Assembly (NCBI GenBank): GCA_035771175.1
Contig: CM069593.1
Span: 35,662,741 to 35,726,740, forward strand
Reading direction: 5' to 3'
Length of the DNA stretch: 64,000 bases
From: Paratinospora sagittata
Taxonomy: Eukaryota; Streptophyta; Magnoliopsida; Ranunculales; Menispermaceae
Shown here one piece after another: positions 40,588-51,823 of the stretch. The translations under genes were made by a program, and so were the position numbers. The notes beneath the pieces are model-generated. The model was not told where the DNA came from. It saw nothing but the letters and a program-made list of their open reading frames with translations, and searched no databases. The number at the start of each line of letters is the position of its first letter. The stretch's first letter is position 1.

Positions 40588-41759
40588 TGTGCCCCATTGA
40601 GTCTGGAAATAGTCCAATGCGCGGACATACATTACAACATTCCATCAAACGGGGTATGACAATAAGGGATTTGTAACAGAAACGTGGCCTTAATGTACAA
40701 CGCATCATTTCAAAATAAGATAAATCCATTGATAGTAAAGGAGATGGTTTAAAAGTAATATAATAAGAGTTTTACAGGCGGGTCTCAAAGAGACAAAAAT
40801 AAAGGGACGTGCTCCTACAAAATAAAGTAGCCAATGCCACCAAAAGAAAAAAGCTACATCTTAGCTCCTTATTACAAAAACATAAGTCCTGACGTGAGTC
40901 GGGATTGGTAACTGCCCCTGTACAGATCGATTCTAACCCATCTTATATCCCTAAAAAGTGAAGAAACGGGGTAGCTCCATAGCTCAGTGGATGGAGCAAG
41001 ATAAATGCAATGTTTACCAAAGGATAACAACAACAGTACACAAACCAAATGCATTTCAATCCACAACAATACAGTACAATCATGAAATGCAGTATCAAAG
41101 AGAAACTCCAGAAACACCACGGGTCAAGTGCTTAGTATCATCAGGTGACAACCCCCTTGAAATTACGGGACCAAGCGCAATGTAGCTACAGTTCCGGCAA
41201 GCAAGGGCTTGTCCCTTTGTCACAATGTGGTGACCCCCTTGAAATCACAGGACCGAGCGTAAGGCAGCTACATGTTTAGCAAACAAGGGCTTGTCCTTAT
41301 GCCATGGGTGGCTCTCATGGTCCATGGTCACAAAGATGCGCATGAAACAACCCCCCATCAATATATATAATCAGTATGCTCATATGCATGAAGTAATATA
41401 GCATGGTACAATGTAAGTGAGCAATGCAATGCCATGATTATCATTTAATAAAAGGTACGCAAACCTAAGCCTTCATCCCCACTTTGAGCAAAGTGTAACT
41501 TTCACAAGATTACGACGATTTGGCGTTACGACGACTTCAGATACTCACAGCTCAATTGGCTCAGTGGGTTGGAAGTGGTGGAGGGGCCCTCGATTTACAA
41601 AAAATCTGAAAGAAGCACATGCTCTTTTTGGCACGTCCATTCCAGGCGTATGTTTTCGTTGAGACCTTTCCGGGATTTTCGGGATAGTGTTCGGGTGTTT
41701 TCGTGCACATGTTTTCTACGTTATTTGGATTAAAATGGTTCATTTTTCAGGGGTGTTAC
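40588..41759 (-). repeat. 3' LTR of chromovirus-type gypsy element A (left end approximate)
   Basis: Reading on the minus strand, the LTR starts TGTAACACCCCTG at 41759. Just before it (41760-41790) lies the classic gypsy junction: AATTTCGAGGAAGAAAATTC followed by TTTAAGGGGGATAGAA, the polypurine tract. The far end is placed at TGTGCCCC (40588) only because it gives a TG...CA pair; other choices are possible. Confidence 0.6.
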
Positions 41760-42087
41760 ATTCTATCCCCCTTAAAGAATTTTCTTCCTCGAAATTTGAT
41801 TAAGGTGGTAGTTCATAAAAATATACAAGAAAACAATAGGTACCTTGATTAGTCATCGTCAGAAGAGATTAGTATGAACATATATGAGTTATCCTCAACT
41901 CTTGTAAGGTTGTTGGTCATGCGTTAGTCAGGGGAATTCTGCGGGCCACAAACGTCGTTGTGCCTGGTGGAGGCTCCTGAGTGAGCCGGAGTTGGAGAGT
42001 GGAAGGACTCAGATTCTTCGTGAGAGTGGTCTAATAGCTCTGGCAGGGAAGGGGGAGTAGGAGGTCGTCTGGCTAGGCGGTGATAAG
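41760..42087 (-). pseudogene. Gypsy A 3' region: polypurine tract and C-terminal extension
   Basis: The minus strand carries a short frame rich in Pro, Ser and Glu (RLARRPPTPPSLPELLDH-like), a stop, and then the polypurine tract and LTR. It continues the element whose chromodomain lies at about 45730-46000 and is separated from it by later insertions. Confidence 0.5.
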
Positions 42088-43769
42088 TGTTGGCCCAAAT
42101 AATATTCCAAGAAGGGGGGTAAATTGGACTATAACATATTTTCTAAACCTTCAACAAATTAAATTGGAAAGAAAAAAATACAAATTAAAAGTGCAAGAAA
42201 TAAACAATAGACACAACGATTTATAGTGGTTCGGGACCAAACATCTACCTCCACTTCCTGATCTCCCAGATTAGGATTTCCCAAACTCATTAACTTGATT
42301 CAACTTACTAGATGTGGATCAAACCGTTACACTTGATTCATTTGCGGGTGTGAATCATACCGTTACACTTGGTTCAACTTACGGGGGTGAATCCAACCGT
42401 AACCTCTCGATTCACTTGCAGGTGTGAATCGAACTGTTACAAGACCTTAAAGATTTCCTATATGGAATCTTCCCCAATTAGCAACCTAGCTAATGTACAC
42501 TTCCAATTTTACAAAAGTATAAAGTGAAGCTTACAAATTGGAAATGAATACCTCCTTTGAATAATAAGCCAATGATGATGAAAATGAAGTGCAAGCTCTA
42601 ATGGAGGTTCCTTTGTTCAAAATCTTGACTGTATAATTGATGTAGATGAAGTGCACAAGTCTAAGACCTTTGGAACTTTGAAATCTCTTAAAAATGATCT
42701 CTTAAAGAGATAAGTGTGAGCAAAGAGATTTCCAGCAAAAGATTGAAGAGAAAAACTTGCAAGATGTAGAACTCTTTTGATCTCTCTCGAAAACACAACT
42801 GAACTTGGAAAACTTGGGGAACTTTGAAAGCTTGCTCTGATTTGAAGAATGGAAAAACACCACAATGCACATGCTCTCTTAGATTTTGCAAAAGTTGTTT
42901 CAAATGAGCAAAGACATGTATTTATATAATTTTAGCAGTTGAAAAAGTAGGAAACGCATTCGTCCATAAGGGACCTCGTTTCTTTTCATTGGATGCCTTA
43001 AAATTACTCTCGGGAATTCATTAAGAAACGCGTTTCCTCCAAGAGAAACGGGTTTTTGTGTGAATTTTCAGAAATGCCCAAAAAAGCAGGAAACACGTTT
43101 CTAATGAGGGAAACACGTTTCTGTGCAATTCCAGAGGCACCGATTTCAAGAAACTTTAAGAAGTGCATTTCTCTAAAGAAAACATGTTTTTGTGTCCATC
43201 AATAGATTTTCATCCTTCTGAAAATTTTAGGAAACAAGTTTCTTTAAACATAAACATGTTTTTGTGTCATTTGATAAAAAAACAATTTTTGGCCTTAAAG
43301 GAAATGCGTTTTTGTTTTCACAGAAACAAGTTTTTGATTTTTCAAGATTTTTCTAAGTCCACAATATGATTTCTTGAAAAACTAAGTTCAAATACACTTG
43401 AAAACATTGAATTATGATCAAAGTGAAGTTCATGCAAGTGTTTAAATCAAATTTGATGAAAGTTAAAAGTTCGACTACCTTGAAAGCAAGTTTAATCATT
43501 CAAAAACTTGTGATTTTAAAATATGATGCATGCATGCAAGTGCTTGGCTTATTAATCTAAGGAGTATTCTACAGCGCTAGAGAATCTAAGCAACTACATT
43601 ACATTGATATGATCTTGATTGTTCGGTTGCTTCGATTCTTTAAGCTTTGACTTTGACTTTTTTGTTGACTTTTAATGATTTGATCAATATAAGTTGTATC
43701 AACTCAGTCAAAATGATTAGTGTCATAAAGGGATGTTGTTTGTTATCATCAAAACACTAAACACCAACA
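42088..43769. repeat. Solo LTR-like element, 1682 bp, with GAAACRCGTTTC words
   Basis: Begins TGTTGGCCC and ends ACACCAACA, with matching short inverted ends TGTTGG/CCAACA, flanked by the 5-bp duplication ATAAG (42083-42087 and 43770-43774). There is no internal region or gag/pol. Between 42950 and 43330 it holds at least eight GAAACRCGTTTC- or GAAACAMGTTTY-like words, several palindromic. Open frames inside (42617-42903 minus) have no family motif. Confidence 0.8.
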
Positions 43770-43774
43770 ATAAG

Positions 43775-44773
43775 TAGTTTTTTAGGTGTCTTTTATGATA
43801 TATTTTATGTCATTTTAGGTATATTTTATGTTAAAGTTTTATGTTATTTGATGCTAGAGTTTTGGTATAGCTAATTTCAGTTTTGCATTTTTATATGTTA
43901 CTTTAGGTGAGTGTTTTGATGAGTTTAACACTTAGTTCATGATTGATTTTGTAGGTTTTGAAATGGTTTTGAAGTGATATTAAAGTGATGCACAAATGGC
44001 CAAGCAATGGTGAGAAGAAACTATGCGAAGAAATGCGAGAAAACGACGTAAACAGAACTTGGGAGCCCCGACGTCCACAATGGGCGCCCCGACGTCCTAA
44101 TCTAACTAGTAGTATTTTGCCCATATCTTGGTCAATTTAACTTCGAATTGGACACGATTTTTTTCTACTTCTTCCTAAATTTAAATACAAATTTATGAGA
44201 GGGTTTTGAATCACAATAGGGAGGAAAATTTGGAGAAAGAGGCAAAGAGCGCGACGTTGGAAACAAAAGAGCGAATCTACACATCTTGCGATTGGTTTTT
44301 CTAGTTTCTTCTTGTTTTATTTACAATGTTCATCAATATTTTTGTGTTTTCTTTATTTCAATGATGAACTAAGTTGTTTATCTAGAAGATAGGTGGATCC
44401 TAACTAGATACTATGTTTTACATTTATTTGGATTATTATTAATAGATTTTTATAATTTATTTATATTTTTCAGTTCTTAATGTTTTTGATCTACTGGCCA
44501 TAGATTGGTTGATTTTAGATCTTGGGTTCAGCACTCGAGAGAGGGAATTTGGGATTGGATTGGGGAAAATATAACCTAGAAATATTATAGAATCGAGAGA
44601 TTTATAATATTCTTTGAAATTTTGGAAAAAATCACAAAGCGTAAAGAGTTTGTGTGGTTTTAGTTTTTATCGAGAGGTCGAAATCAAATCATATAAATAT
44701 GTTCTAACCTGGTAGTCGAAAGAAAAAGTTAGAGACTTGAGGATTTTTTACTTATAAAGTAGGAAAATAAATT

Positions 44774-44816
<43 letters not shown>

Positions 44817-45055
44817 ACATAGTTGAAAGTTAGGTGAAGTTGAACCTCTAGAATTCATCTCTATTGATTTTTCTTTGATTTTGATTATTGGTTATTTCCT
44901 AGTTTTTATTTCATTGTTTTTAGTTAATTAATTCTCGAATTTGATCATCTAGATAAAGTTAGGGTTAGTAATTACGATAATTAGTGAGAGTTAATCGATC
45001 ATTGAGGATGATAACCCGATTCTCATCGGTATAATATAACTTGACACTGTGCGCT
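43775..45055. repeat. Unclassified repeat, copy 1
   Basis: Shares ordered words with 48240-49262: TTTTAGGT-rich start, a GGGCGCC centre, GAACTAARYY...CTAGA, GATTGRTT...GATC, and GGRAAATATAACCTAG. It includes a (TA)n run at about 44778-44814 and ends near TATAATATAACTTGACACTG. No coding frame. It may be an LTR or large non-autonomous retroelement; I cannot decide. Confidence 0.5.
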
Positions 45056-45059
45056 TGCA

Positions 45060-45460
45060 AAAATTACGTATAGGGGGAAAGCAAGGCCCCGTATGGGCCT
45101 CACCCTAGTGTGTAGTCCACCCCGATTGGGTGGGTTCGGTGCGTGCTAGTTAGATGGCCCAGCTTCATCTGGCGCCGGCACTGGCGGGGGGCGAGGCGTA
45201 CGAAAAAGGGCAAAAGGAGACTGTGCGCCCTTGCGAAGGTTCCCTAAATGTTGTTAGTATCAACCAGATACTTTTCCTAGGGGCTTGTCTCGTTCGCTAG
45301 CCTCCCCTGGGCTGATTGGGAAAGTTCCAGCCCGTCATGCCTGGTTTGGACCCGATGCTAGAAGTTGTGCCGATGAACTATGAAGTAGGTTATGAATTGA
45401 AGTCTAAGGGCACTGCGGGCTAGGCGTGAGAGATCGAGAGCCCCAGGATGATAACTGGCT
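45060..45460. other. GC-rich patch, possibly organellar DNA
   Basis: About 400 bp of markedly higher GC content than everything around it, with words such as GGCGCCGGCACTGGCGGGG and CTAGGGGCTTGTCTCG and no open frame. The style recalls plant mitochondrial group II intron or intergenic DNA, but I cannot name a source. Alternatively it is a GC-rich part of a retroelement. Confidence 0.35.
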
Positions 45461-45739
45461 TTAACATGATGGGGTGGGACTCTTAGTCGGTGGATTCGAA
45501 GTTTCTTCTTCGAGACTCATGTCATGAGGGGCAAAATCTGCGGCATCGTCAGAATTACGAGAATGGAGACTATGCTCCAAAGGGTCTTCATCCATAACGT
45601 CTTCATAAGAAAGGTCGTGATCATTATATGACATTTGCACAAATTTGAATAGTGGCACAAAGAACATATATGATAAAAAAAAATGAAGAAAAGATATGAA
45701 GAAATTGATGATTTTATTGCTCATGATGATAATGAACAA
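45461..45739 (-). pseudogene. Gypsy A post-chromodomain frame, uncertain
   Basis: A 92-codon minus-strand frame whose second half is acidic and serine-rich (DHDLSYEDVMDEDPLEHSLH) and resembles nothing I can name. It lies directly downstream of the chromodomain of gypsy A in transcription order, so it is probably element 3' sequence and not a host gene. Confidence 0.35.
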
Positions 45740-46303
45740 GTGTAGACGAAAAGTTCTGGGTATTTTTGCTTGATTTCACTTTCCAATTCCCATGTTGCTT
45801 CTTCAACACCGTGGTGTTGCCACAAGACTTTGACAACCGGGATGCTTTTACTGCGAAGGTCCTATGTTTTGGTATCTAGGATTTGGACAGGACGCTCCTT
45901 ATACTTGTTTCCTTCCTTTATTTTGACTTGAACTAGAGGAATGACATGAGAGGGGTCATGATGGTATTTTCAGAACATTGTGACGTGGAAGACTTCATGG
46001 ATGCGAGACATGGAAGGAGGTAGAAATAATTGATAGGCAGTTTCACCGATCCTTTTCACGATCTGAAAAAGGCAGATATATCTTGGGGACAACTTCCTCT
46101 TGATGCCAAAATGTTTTATGCCCCTAATGGGTTGGACTTTGAGAAAGACAGAGTAGCCAACCTCGAATTCCAGAGGTTTTCGTTGTTGGTTTGCATAGCT
46201 CTTGTGTCTACTTTGGGCAGCTTGAAGGTGTTCCTTAGCGAGAGTAATCTTGTCTGTTGTTTCTTTGATGAGTTCTAGTCCGAGTTCTGGTTGGTCCGCC
46301 ATA
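45735..46303 (-). pseudogene. Gypsy A integrase C-terminus and chromodomain
   Basis: The minus-strand frame 46485-45970 contains LQAAQSRHKSYANQQRKPLE, VGYSVFLKVQPIRG, GIKRKLSPRYICLFQIVKR and MSRIHEVFHVTMF, the conserved end of Ty3/gypsy integrase. After a stop it runs into a chromodomain-like stretch, ERPVQILDTKT ... KVLWQHHGVEEATWELESE (about 45960-45780). The chromodomain, which guides integration to chosen chromatin marks, identifies a chromovirus. Integrase similarity stops near 46303 where a different sequence begins; codons upstream of that in this frame are not integrase. Confidence 0.8.
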
Positions 46304-46864
46304 TGTAACGACCCAAACTCTTGTCTGACGTCATGATGGCGTGTATTGTCTGACTCTAGAAGCTTGTGTAGGTGATTGATATGTATTGTATGTGTACGAT
46401 ATGTATTTACCCTAGATTTATAAGATTTATGAATTAACCAAGCAATTGACCTAATGTCATGCGCATGAAAATAGTGCAAATTCAATATTCCACAATATTT
46501 TTAAGAACGGTTGATTATTTGATTGTGAATAATAGAAAGTCATTAATGCATATTATCAAGGTTGGTGATAATATCATTTTTATCATTGATACTATTATGA
46601 GTGGCTTGTTGGAGAAGCCACATTCAAATAACTTGTTGAGCAAGTTAGGACCATTACTTGTGATTTGTTGGGAAGACCAAAATTTAAGGCTTTCATTTAA
46701 TACCCAATAAATGTATGAGAAAATAACCCATGGGTAAATAGATTATATTTGTATTGGGTGGATGAGAATAGGTGATATTTGATCATATGGTGAGATATGG
46801 GTTATAAGTCTACAAGTTGCACATGAAGAGCATGTGCCTACATTAAAACATGTCTCACTCAAAC

Positions 46865-46901
<37 letters not shown>

Positions 46902-48235
46902 CGTTTTTGTGAGATAAAAGAAGAGAAAAAGAAGAAGAAAGGAAAAAAAAAAAAAGGTTAGGGTTTGGAGTGATTGTGATGCTCCAATCTTGCTTAAAGG
47001 TAAGTTTTTCTCTCATTTTCTTCCATGAAATCACCATTGAAGGTGAGAGCAAGCTTTTCAATGGTGTAATCTTTGATATAGGTTTCGGATTTGAGAAGAC
47101 CTAACCTAGGGTTTGAAATGCATGTGCTTGTTGGGCTTGCTAATAGTGGATTTAAGCTTCCTAGAGCTAGATCATGCCCAAATAGTTGTTTTTTCATGCC
47201 TCAAACCTTGTTTTCTTAGTATATGAGGTTAGGGTTTTGATGGAAACCCTATGAACTATGATGTATGCCTAGGACTTGGGTTTCTAGGATGATTTAGAAC
47301 CCATTGGTGGCATTTGACCTAATTTATATTGAGAAATTGATGGGGTTACTTTGTAATGGCCTAACCTTAGATTATGGACGTAGGGTTTTCTAATGCTAAT
47401 GCATGTGAGCTATGCTGATTAAATGGGTATATCTAGATGATTGGTAATGTTAATTTATGTCTCTCCATGATGTAATTTAATGTCTAGTTCATTTTAGCCC
47501 TATGTTTCATTGTTGAGATTTTACCCAATTTGGGGTTTTTGGTTCAATTGGTTTGAACTCGATTAATTGTGGTGGAATTTAGTTAATTGGGCATGAATAG
47601 AGTTTATTTACATTTAATTGAGCATGAATTGGGTATGGACGGAATTATAATTGATTTATGTTGGCCTAGGCCTAGACCTTGTATGATCATGTAATTTGGC
47701 ATGATGGATGTCTATGGGTTGGACATTGATCATTTGGAGTTGAGTGTTGAATTGTAGGAATTTGGAAATTTTATGAGAATTATGCAGTTTGGCATAATTG
47801 ATCTTGAAATTGATTAATGTATGTGAATTTGATTCATTTCTAAAACGTTAGATTGGATTGACCAAATTGGGAGTATTTTGGTTAGCTAATTGACTTGTGG
47901 TTGGTAGTGAGTATTTCTCACTCTATTTCTCCATTTATGACATTGTATTTATATAAAATTGATGTGTTGAATGATATGCATTTTATTGTATATGTGCATA
48001 GTATTTATGATCATAACAAATGGATTTATATGCATAGTATTACCTTAAGTATTTTGGATTAAATACTTTGGCATTTTTCTTCTTTCCATTTACATGATTC
48101 TTCGGGGAAATGTGCCACTGGAGTACTTGAATTGGTACTTCTTGGTAGGGACTTTCCGAAGCACTAAGGAATAGTGGTGGAGTGATGGATAATGCATCAA
48201 TCTAAACCTATTTGCCAATAGGGGAAGTTGATAGT
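46304..48235 (+). repeat. LTR-like sequence, plus orientation (related to gypsy B LTR)
   Basis: Begins TGTAACGACCCAAACTC exactly where gypsy A integrase breaks off. Read forward it parallels the gypsy B LTR read on the minus strand: a GTTAGGGTTT block, TTTAGAACCCATTGGTGGCA against TTTGGAACCCAATGACACCA, then CTAATTT...GAAATTG. A (CT)n run lies at 46868-46900. No internal region follows, and the right end is not defined. Confidence 0.5.
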
Positions 48236-48239
48236 TACA

Positions 48240-49262
48240 TATTTAGATAGGATTTATAGCATGTTTTAGGTGTGTTTTAGGATGATTTATACATTAGTTT
48301 AGTTTGTTTATGTTAGTTTTGATTCATTTGTTAGTTTAGGAATAAATTGATTTTTATGCATTATTTCGGTTTGTTAATTTATATGTTTGATCAATTTATG
48401 TTTTGAGTGTTTTAATTACTTGCTTTACATTGTTATGTAGGTATTTAGATGTGTGGAAGAGAGCATAAATGGTGAACATAACATATGAGAAGCCTAAATG
48501 ATGTTTCATGAAGAACCCAAGTCAAAAAGTGGAAGAAAATTGGTTAAGTCCACGAGAAAGAAGTCAAGCTGAGCAGAAAAATGGCTAAGTTCATAGACTG
48601 GGCCCCACGGCGCTCATCGCGGCACCTGGTTGAGGATCAAGAGAAGGTTTTGGGCGCCGCGGCGCCCAGAAGTATTTAACGCAACGCCGCGGCGCTAGAA
48701 AACTTATCGGAGCGTCGCGGCAACGGTATTTTTTGTTCCGTTTTAGCAACTTGGAATTTGGGAAAATTTTGGGACTTTCCAATTTTTACACACGATGAAA
48801 GGGGGCTTATCATATATCAAAAGAAAGGGTTTTTCGAGAGAAACATATTGGAATAGAGTAAAAAATGGAGTTTTGCGGTTGGAGTGAGGTGGAAGAGAAG
48901 ATCTACATTGAAGAACATTGACAACTTCTACACATTCTAGTTTGTTTTCTTTTGTTCTCATTCATGTTTGAACCATTGTTTGCCGTTTTTTTTCTGTAGT
49001 TATGAACTAAACCTCTTTCTAGAGGTGTAGATTGATCTAAACTCGAGACTATGTCTTAGCTTTTATGATTTAAATTATTGTTAATAAAGTTCTGTAGTTT
49101 ATTTCTATTTCTCTGGGTGTAATGCTTTTAATCCCCTGATCATGGATTAGATGATCATAGATTCGAAGTAAATGCTCCAAAAGAAGGTACATTGGGTTCG
49201 AATCTAGGAAATATAACCTAGGTTATCGTGAGACTCAAGTGATCAATAATAACCCAAACAAC
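48240..49262. repeat. Unclassified repeat, copy 2
   Basis: Diverged and 3'-shortened relative of 43775-45055. It contains GC-rich GCGCCGCGGCGCC-like words at 48650-48720. It ends where the gypsy B integrase fragment begins (49270). Short minus-strand frames here have no recognisable motif. Confidence 0.5.
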
Positions 49263-49269
49263 ATTATGT

Positions 49270-49560
49270 CTCTTTGGGGTGTTGGGTAGTCCCACAACAA
49301 AATTCATAGTGACATGCTCCCACTTTCACTCGGGAATGGCAAGTGGTTGCATTTGTCCTCCAGGCCTCTGATGCTCAATCTTGAACATCTGACAGATCTC
49401 ACACCTCTGAATGAACTGAGCTATCTCTTTCTTCATGTCGGGCCACCAATACATTCTTTTCATATCATGATGCATCTTGGTTCCGCCTGGATGAATAGCA
49501 TAGTAAGATCAATGAGCCTCATGGGGTACACTCTGTCTCAACTGTGGATCTGTGGGAACC
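49270..49560 (-). pseudogene. Gypsy B integrase N-terminus (H2C2) fragment
   Basis: The minus strand reads AIHPGGTKMHHDMKRMYWWP, then QRCEICQMFKIEHQRPGG, the His2Cys2 zinc domain, and the start of the catalytic core (HVTMNFVVGLP). Similarity ends at about 49270, where the unclassified repeat joins, before the second catalytic Asp and the Glu. Confidence 0.78.
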
Positions 49561-49942
49561 CATAAACGTCCCCTAAACCTCAAGGCACTATCAGATGACA
49601 CGTGCTAATCAGCAAAATTGCTGCTCTCAGCCCAAGACTTATACATCACATAATCAACATCAAGTCTCTACTGATCAATAATTTCCTGGACCTGTGTAGG
49701 CTGAGCCCTCATCTGAGCACATATCACAATCTGATATGAAGGGGTAGCACAAACACTCATCACTGAGCCGCCTCAAGTAGTCTCCACTCCTGAGACATCT
49801 AGCGCGCTATAATAATTGTCTCTACCCACTTCCTGCTCAATGCATCAGCCACTACATTGGCTTTACTAGGGTGGTATTCCAATGTAAAATCATAGTCCTA
49901 CAGGAGCTCTAACCACCTTCTCTGCCTCATGTTCAATTCCTT

Positions 49943-50548
49943 CTAGGAAAACAAGTACTTGAGGCTCTTGTGGTCAGAATACAGAGTGAATCTCTCACCA
50001 TAGAGAGAATGCCTCCAAATCTTCAGAGCAAAAACCACTGCGGCCAGTTCTAAGTCATGAACATGATAGTTCTTCTCATGCACCAACAACTGCCTCGATG
50101 CATACGCAATGACCCTATCCTTCTGCATCAACATGCAACCCAAGCTGATATGAGAGGCATCTGTGTAGATAACCAACTCCTGATCAGGCTCTGGCAAAAT
50201 CAATATTGGGGCAAATTTCAGTCTTTTCTTCAGCTCTAAAAAGGTATTTTCACACTCATCAGTTCATACAAAGGACACATCTTTCTGGGTGAGCCTAGTC
50301 ATAGGCATAGCTATCTTGGAGAATCCCTGAATAAATCTCCTGTAGTAACCAGCTAACCCAAGAGAGCTTCTGATCTCGGTCACTGTGGTAGGTCTAGGCC
50401 AACTGATAATGGCTTCAACTTTGGACAGATCCACTGAAATCTCCTCTGAACTCACCACATGACCTAAGAACTTCACCTCGGTGATCCAAAACTCGCACTT
50501 GCTCAACTTGGCATACAGCCTATGCTCCCTCAGAGTCTTCAATGTCAC
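49943..50548 (-). pseudogene. Gypsy B RT thumb and RNase H
   Basis: Frame 50548-50264 has [20 protein letters not shown] and [18 protein letters not shown]. After a stop, frame 50203-49943 has the RNase [18 protein letters not shown] with the first catalytic Asp, [30 protein letters not shown] and [12 protein letters not shown]. Confidence 0.85.
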
Positions 50549-50572
50549 TTTGAGATGTTCCTCGTGCTCAGT

Positions 50573-51367
50573 CTAAGTCTTGGAATACACCAATACATCA
50601 TCAATGAAAATGATGGTAAACTTATCCAAGTACGACCTAAAGACTGTCTGCATTAGGTCCATGAACATCGCCGGTGCATTAGTCACACCAAATGGCATCA
50701 CAAGAAACTCATAGTGTCCATAGTGGGTCATAAATGTTGTCTTAGGCACATCCTCCTCCCTAATACTCAATTAATGATACCCGGAAAGTAGATCAATCTT
50801 CGAGAAAAACCTCTCTCCCCTCAACTGATCAAACAAGTCATCAATCCTAGGGAGAGGGTACTTGTTCTTAATGGTCACCCTATTCAACTGGCGGTAGCCG
50901 ATGTACAACCTCAAGCTCCCATCTTTCTTCTTCACGAAAAGAACTGGAACTCCCCAGGGTGACACACTTGGGCAAATAAAGCCCTTAGTCAACAGCTCCT
51001 CAAGCTGTTTCTACAACTCTCTCAACTCTGTTGGCGTCATTCTGTATGGTGCCATGGAGATAGGCTTCGTGTCAGGGACTAGTTCAATGATGAAATCGAT
51101 CTCCAATCCGGGAACATCCGTAGGGAACACGTCTAGAAAGTCCCTAGCAATGGGAATATCCTCAAGTATCTCCTCACTAGTCTCTCCCTCATCAGGCACT
51201 AACCCAGCCCAAATCTCCCTATCCCCATCAGTCACAAATCTACCCCTCGTGACTATCTTATCTGAAGTTGTACCCTGAAGTACAAACTCTAGGTGTCTGG
51301 GGATCTGGAAAATGACTCTGTTCGCGAAACAATCAACAACTGCATGATAAGCTGCGAGCCAAACCAT
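50573..51367 (-). pseudogene. Gypsy B reverse transcriptase
   Basis: Frames 51367-51011, 50992-50771 and 50770-50573 give the protease-RT linker (LEDIPIARDFLDVFPTDVPG), then [38 protein letters not shown] (motif A Asp), [19 protein letters not shown] (motif B) and [10 protein letters not shown] (motif C). Stops separate the frames, for example before the SIREEDV stretch. Catalytic aspartates are all still present. Confidence 0.85.
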
Positions 51368-51403
51368 CCCTAAAATCGCATCAAACTCTACAAACTCAAG
51401 GAC

Positions 51404-51823
51404 TCAAAAGTCCACAAGCATTTTGAAATCATTAATCTGAACCACACACTGGCTACAGTTCATATTTGGGTAGATCCTCTCCTCGGCTACAATACTCACT
51501 ACTAACCATTTACTATTCCTAGTGGGAGTCAAATGCAAACTATCTACCATGCGACAAAAAATGAACGATAATGTAGATCCAACATCAAATAACACATGCA
51601 TAGAAGTACCACAAATAATAAGAATACCTTCCACCAAGGTCCTGGATGCTGTCGGGTCTGGCTTAATAGTTGTTTTGGCTATCTCCTTGACATTGGGCTG
51701 CTGCACAAACCCCTGAGCCCTTTGAAGACTTGGATGCTCTGATTTCTTATGCTCAGCCTGTCCACAGTGATAACATATAAACGAAGCCCTAGGCGCAGAT
51801 GATCCAGTCTGAGACGTCGTCAT
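51404..51823 (-). pseudogene. Gypsy B zinc knuckle and aspartic protease
   Basis: A 139-codon frame with the altered knuckle and then a retropepsin-like block, SMHVLFDVGSTLSFI. The catalytic triplet is usually DSG or DTG; here it reads DVG, which should kill activity. KWLVVSIV and MNCSQCVVQINDFKMLVDF follow in the family order. Confidence 0.75.

Noticed and set aside
40969..41000. tRNA-like A box (TAGCTCAGTGGATGGAGC)
   Set aside because: The following sequence has no anticodon arm, no B box (GGTTCRANNCC) and no acceptor-stem pairing, so it is not a tRNA gene.
42617..42903. Minus-strand frames inside the solo LTR
   Set aside because: No conserved motif, and the surrounding unit is a non-coding LTR with clear ends.
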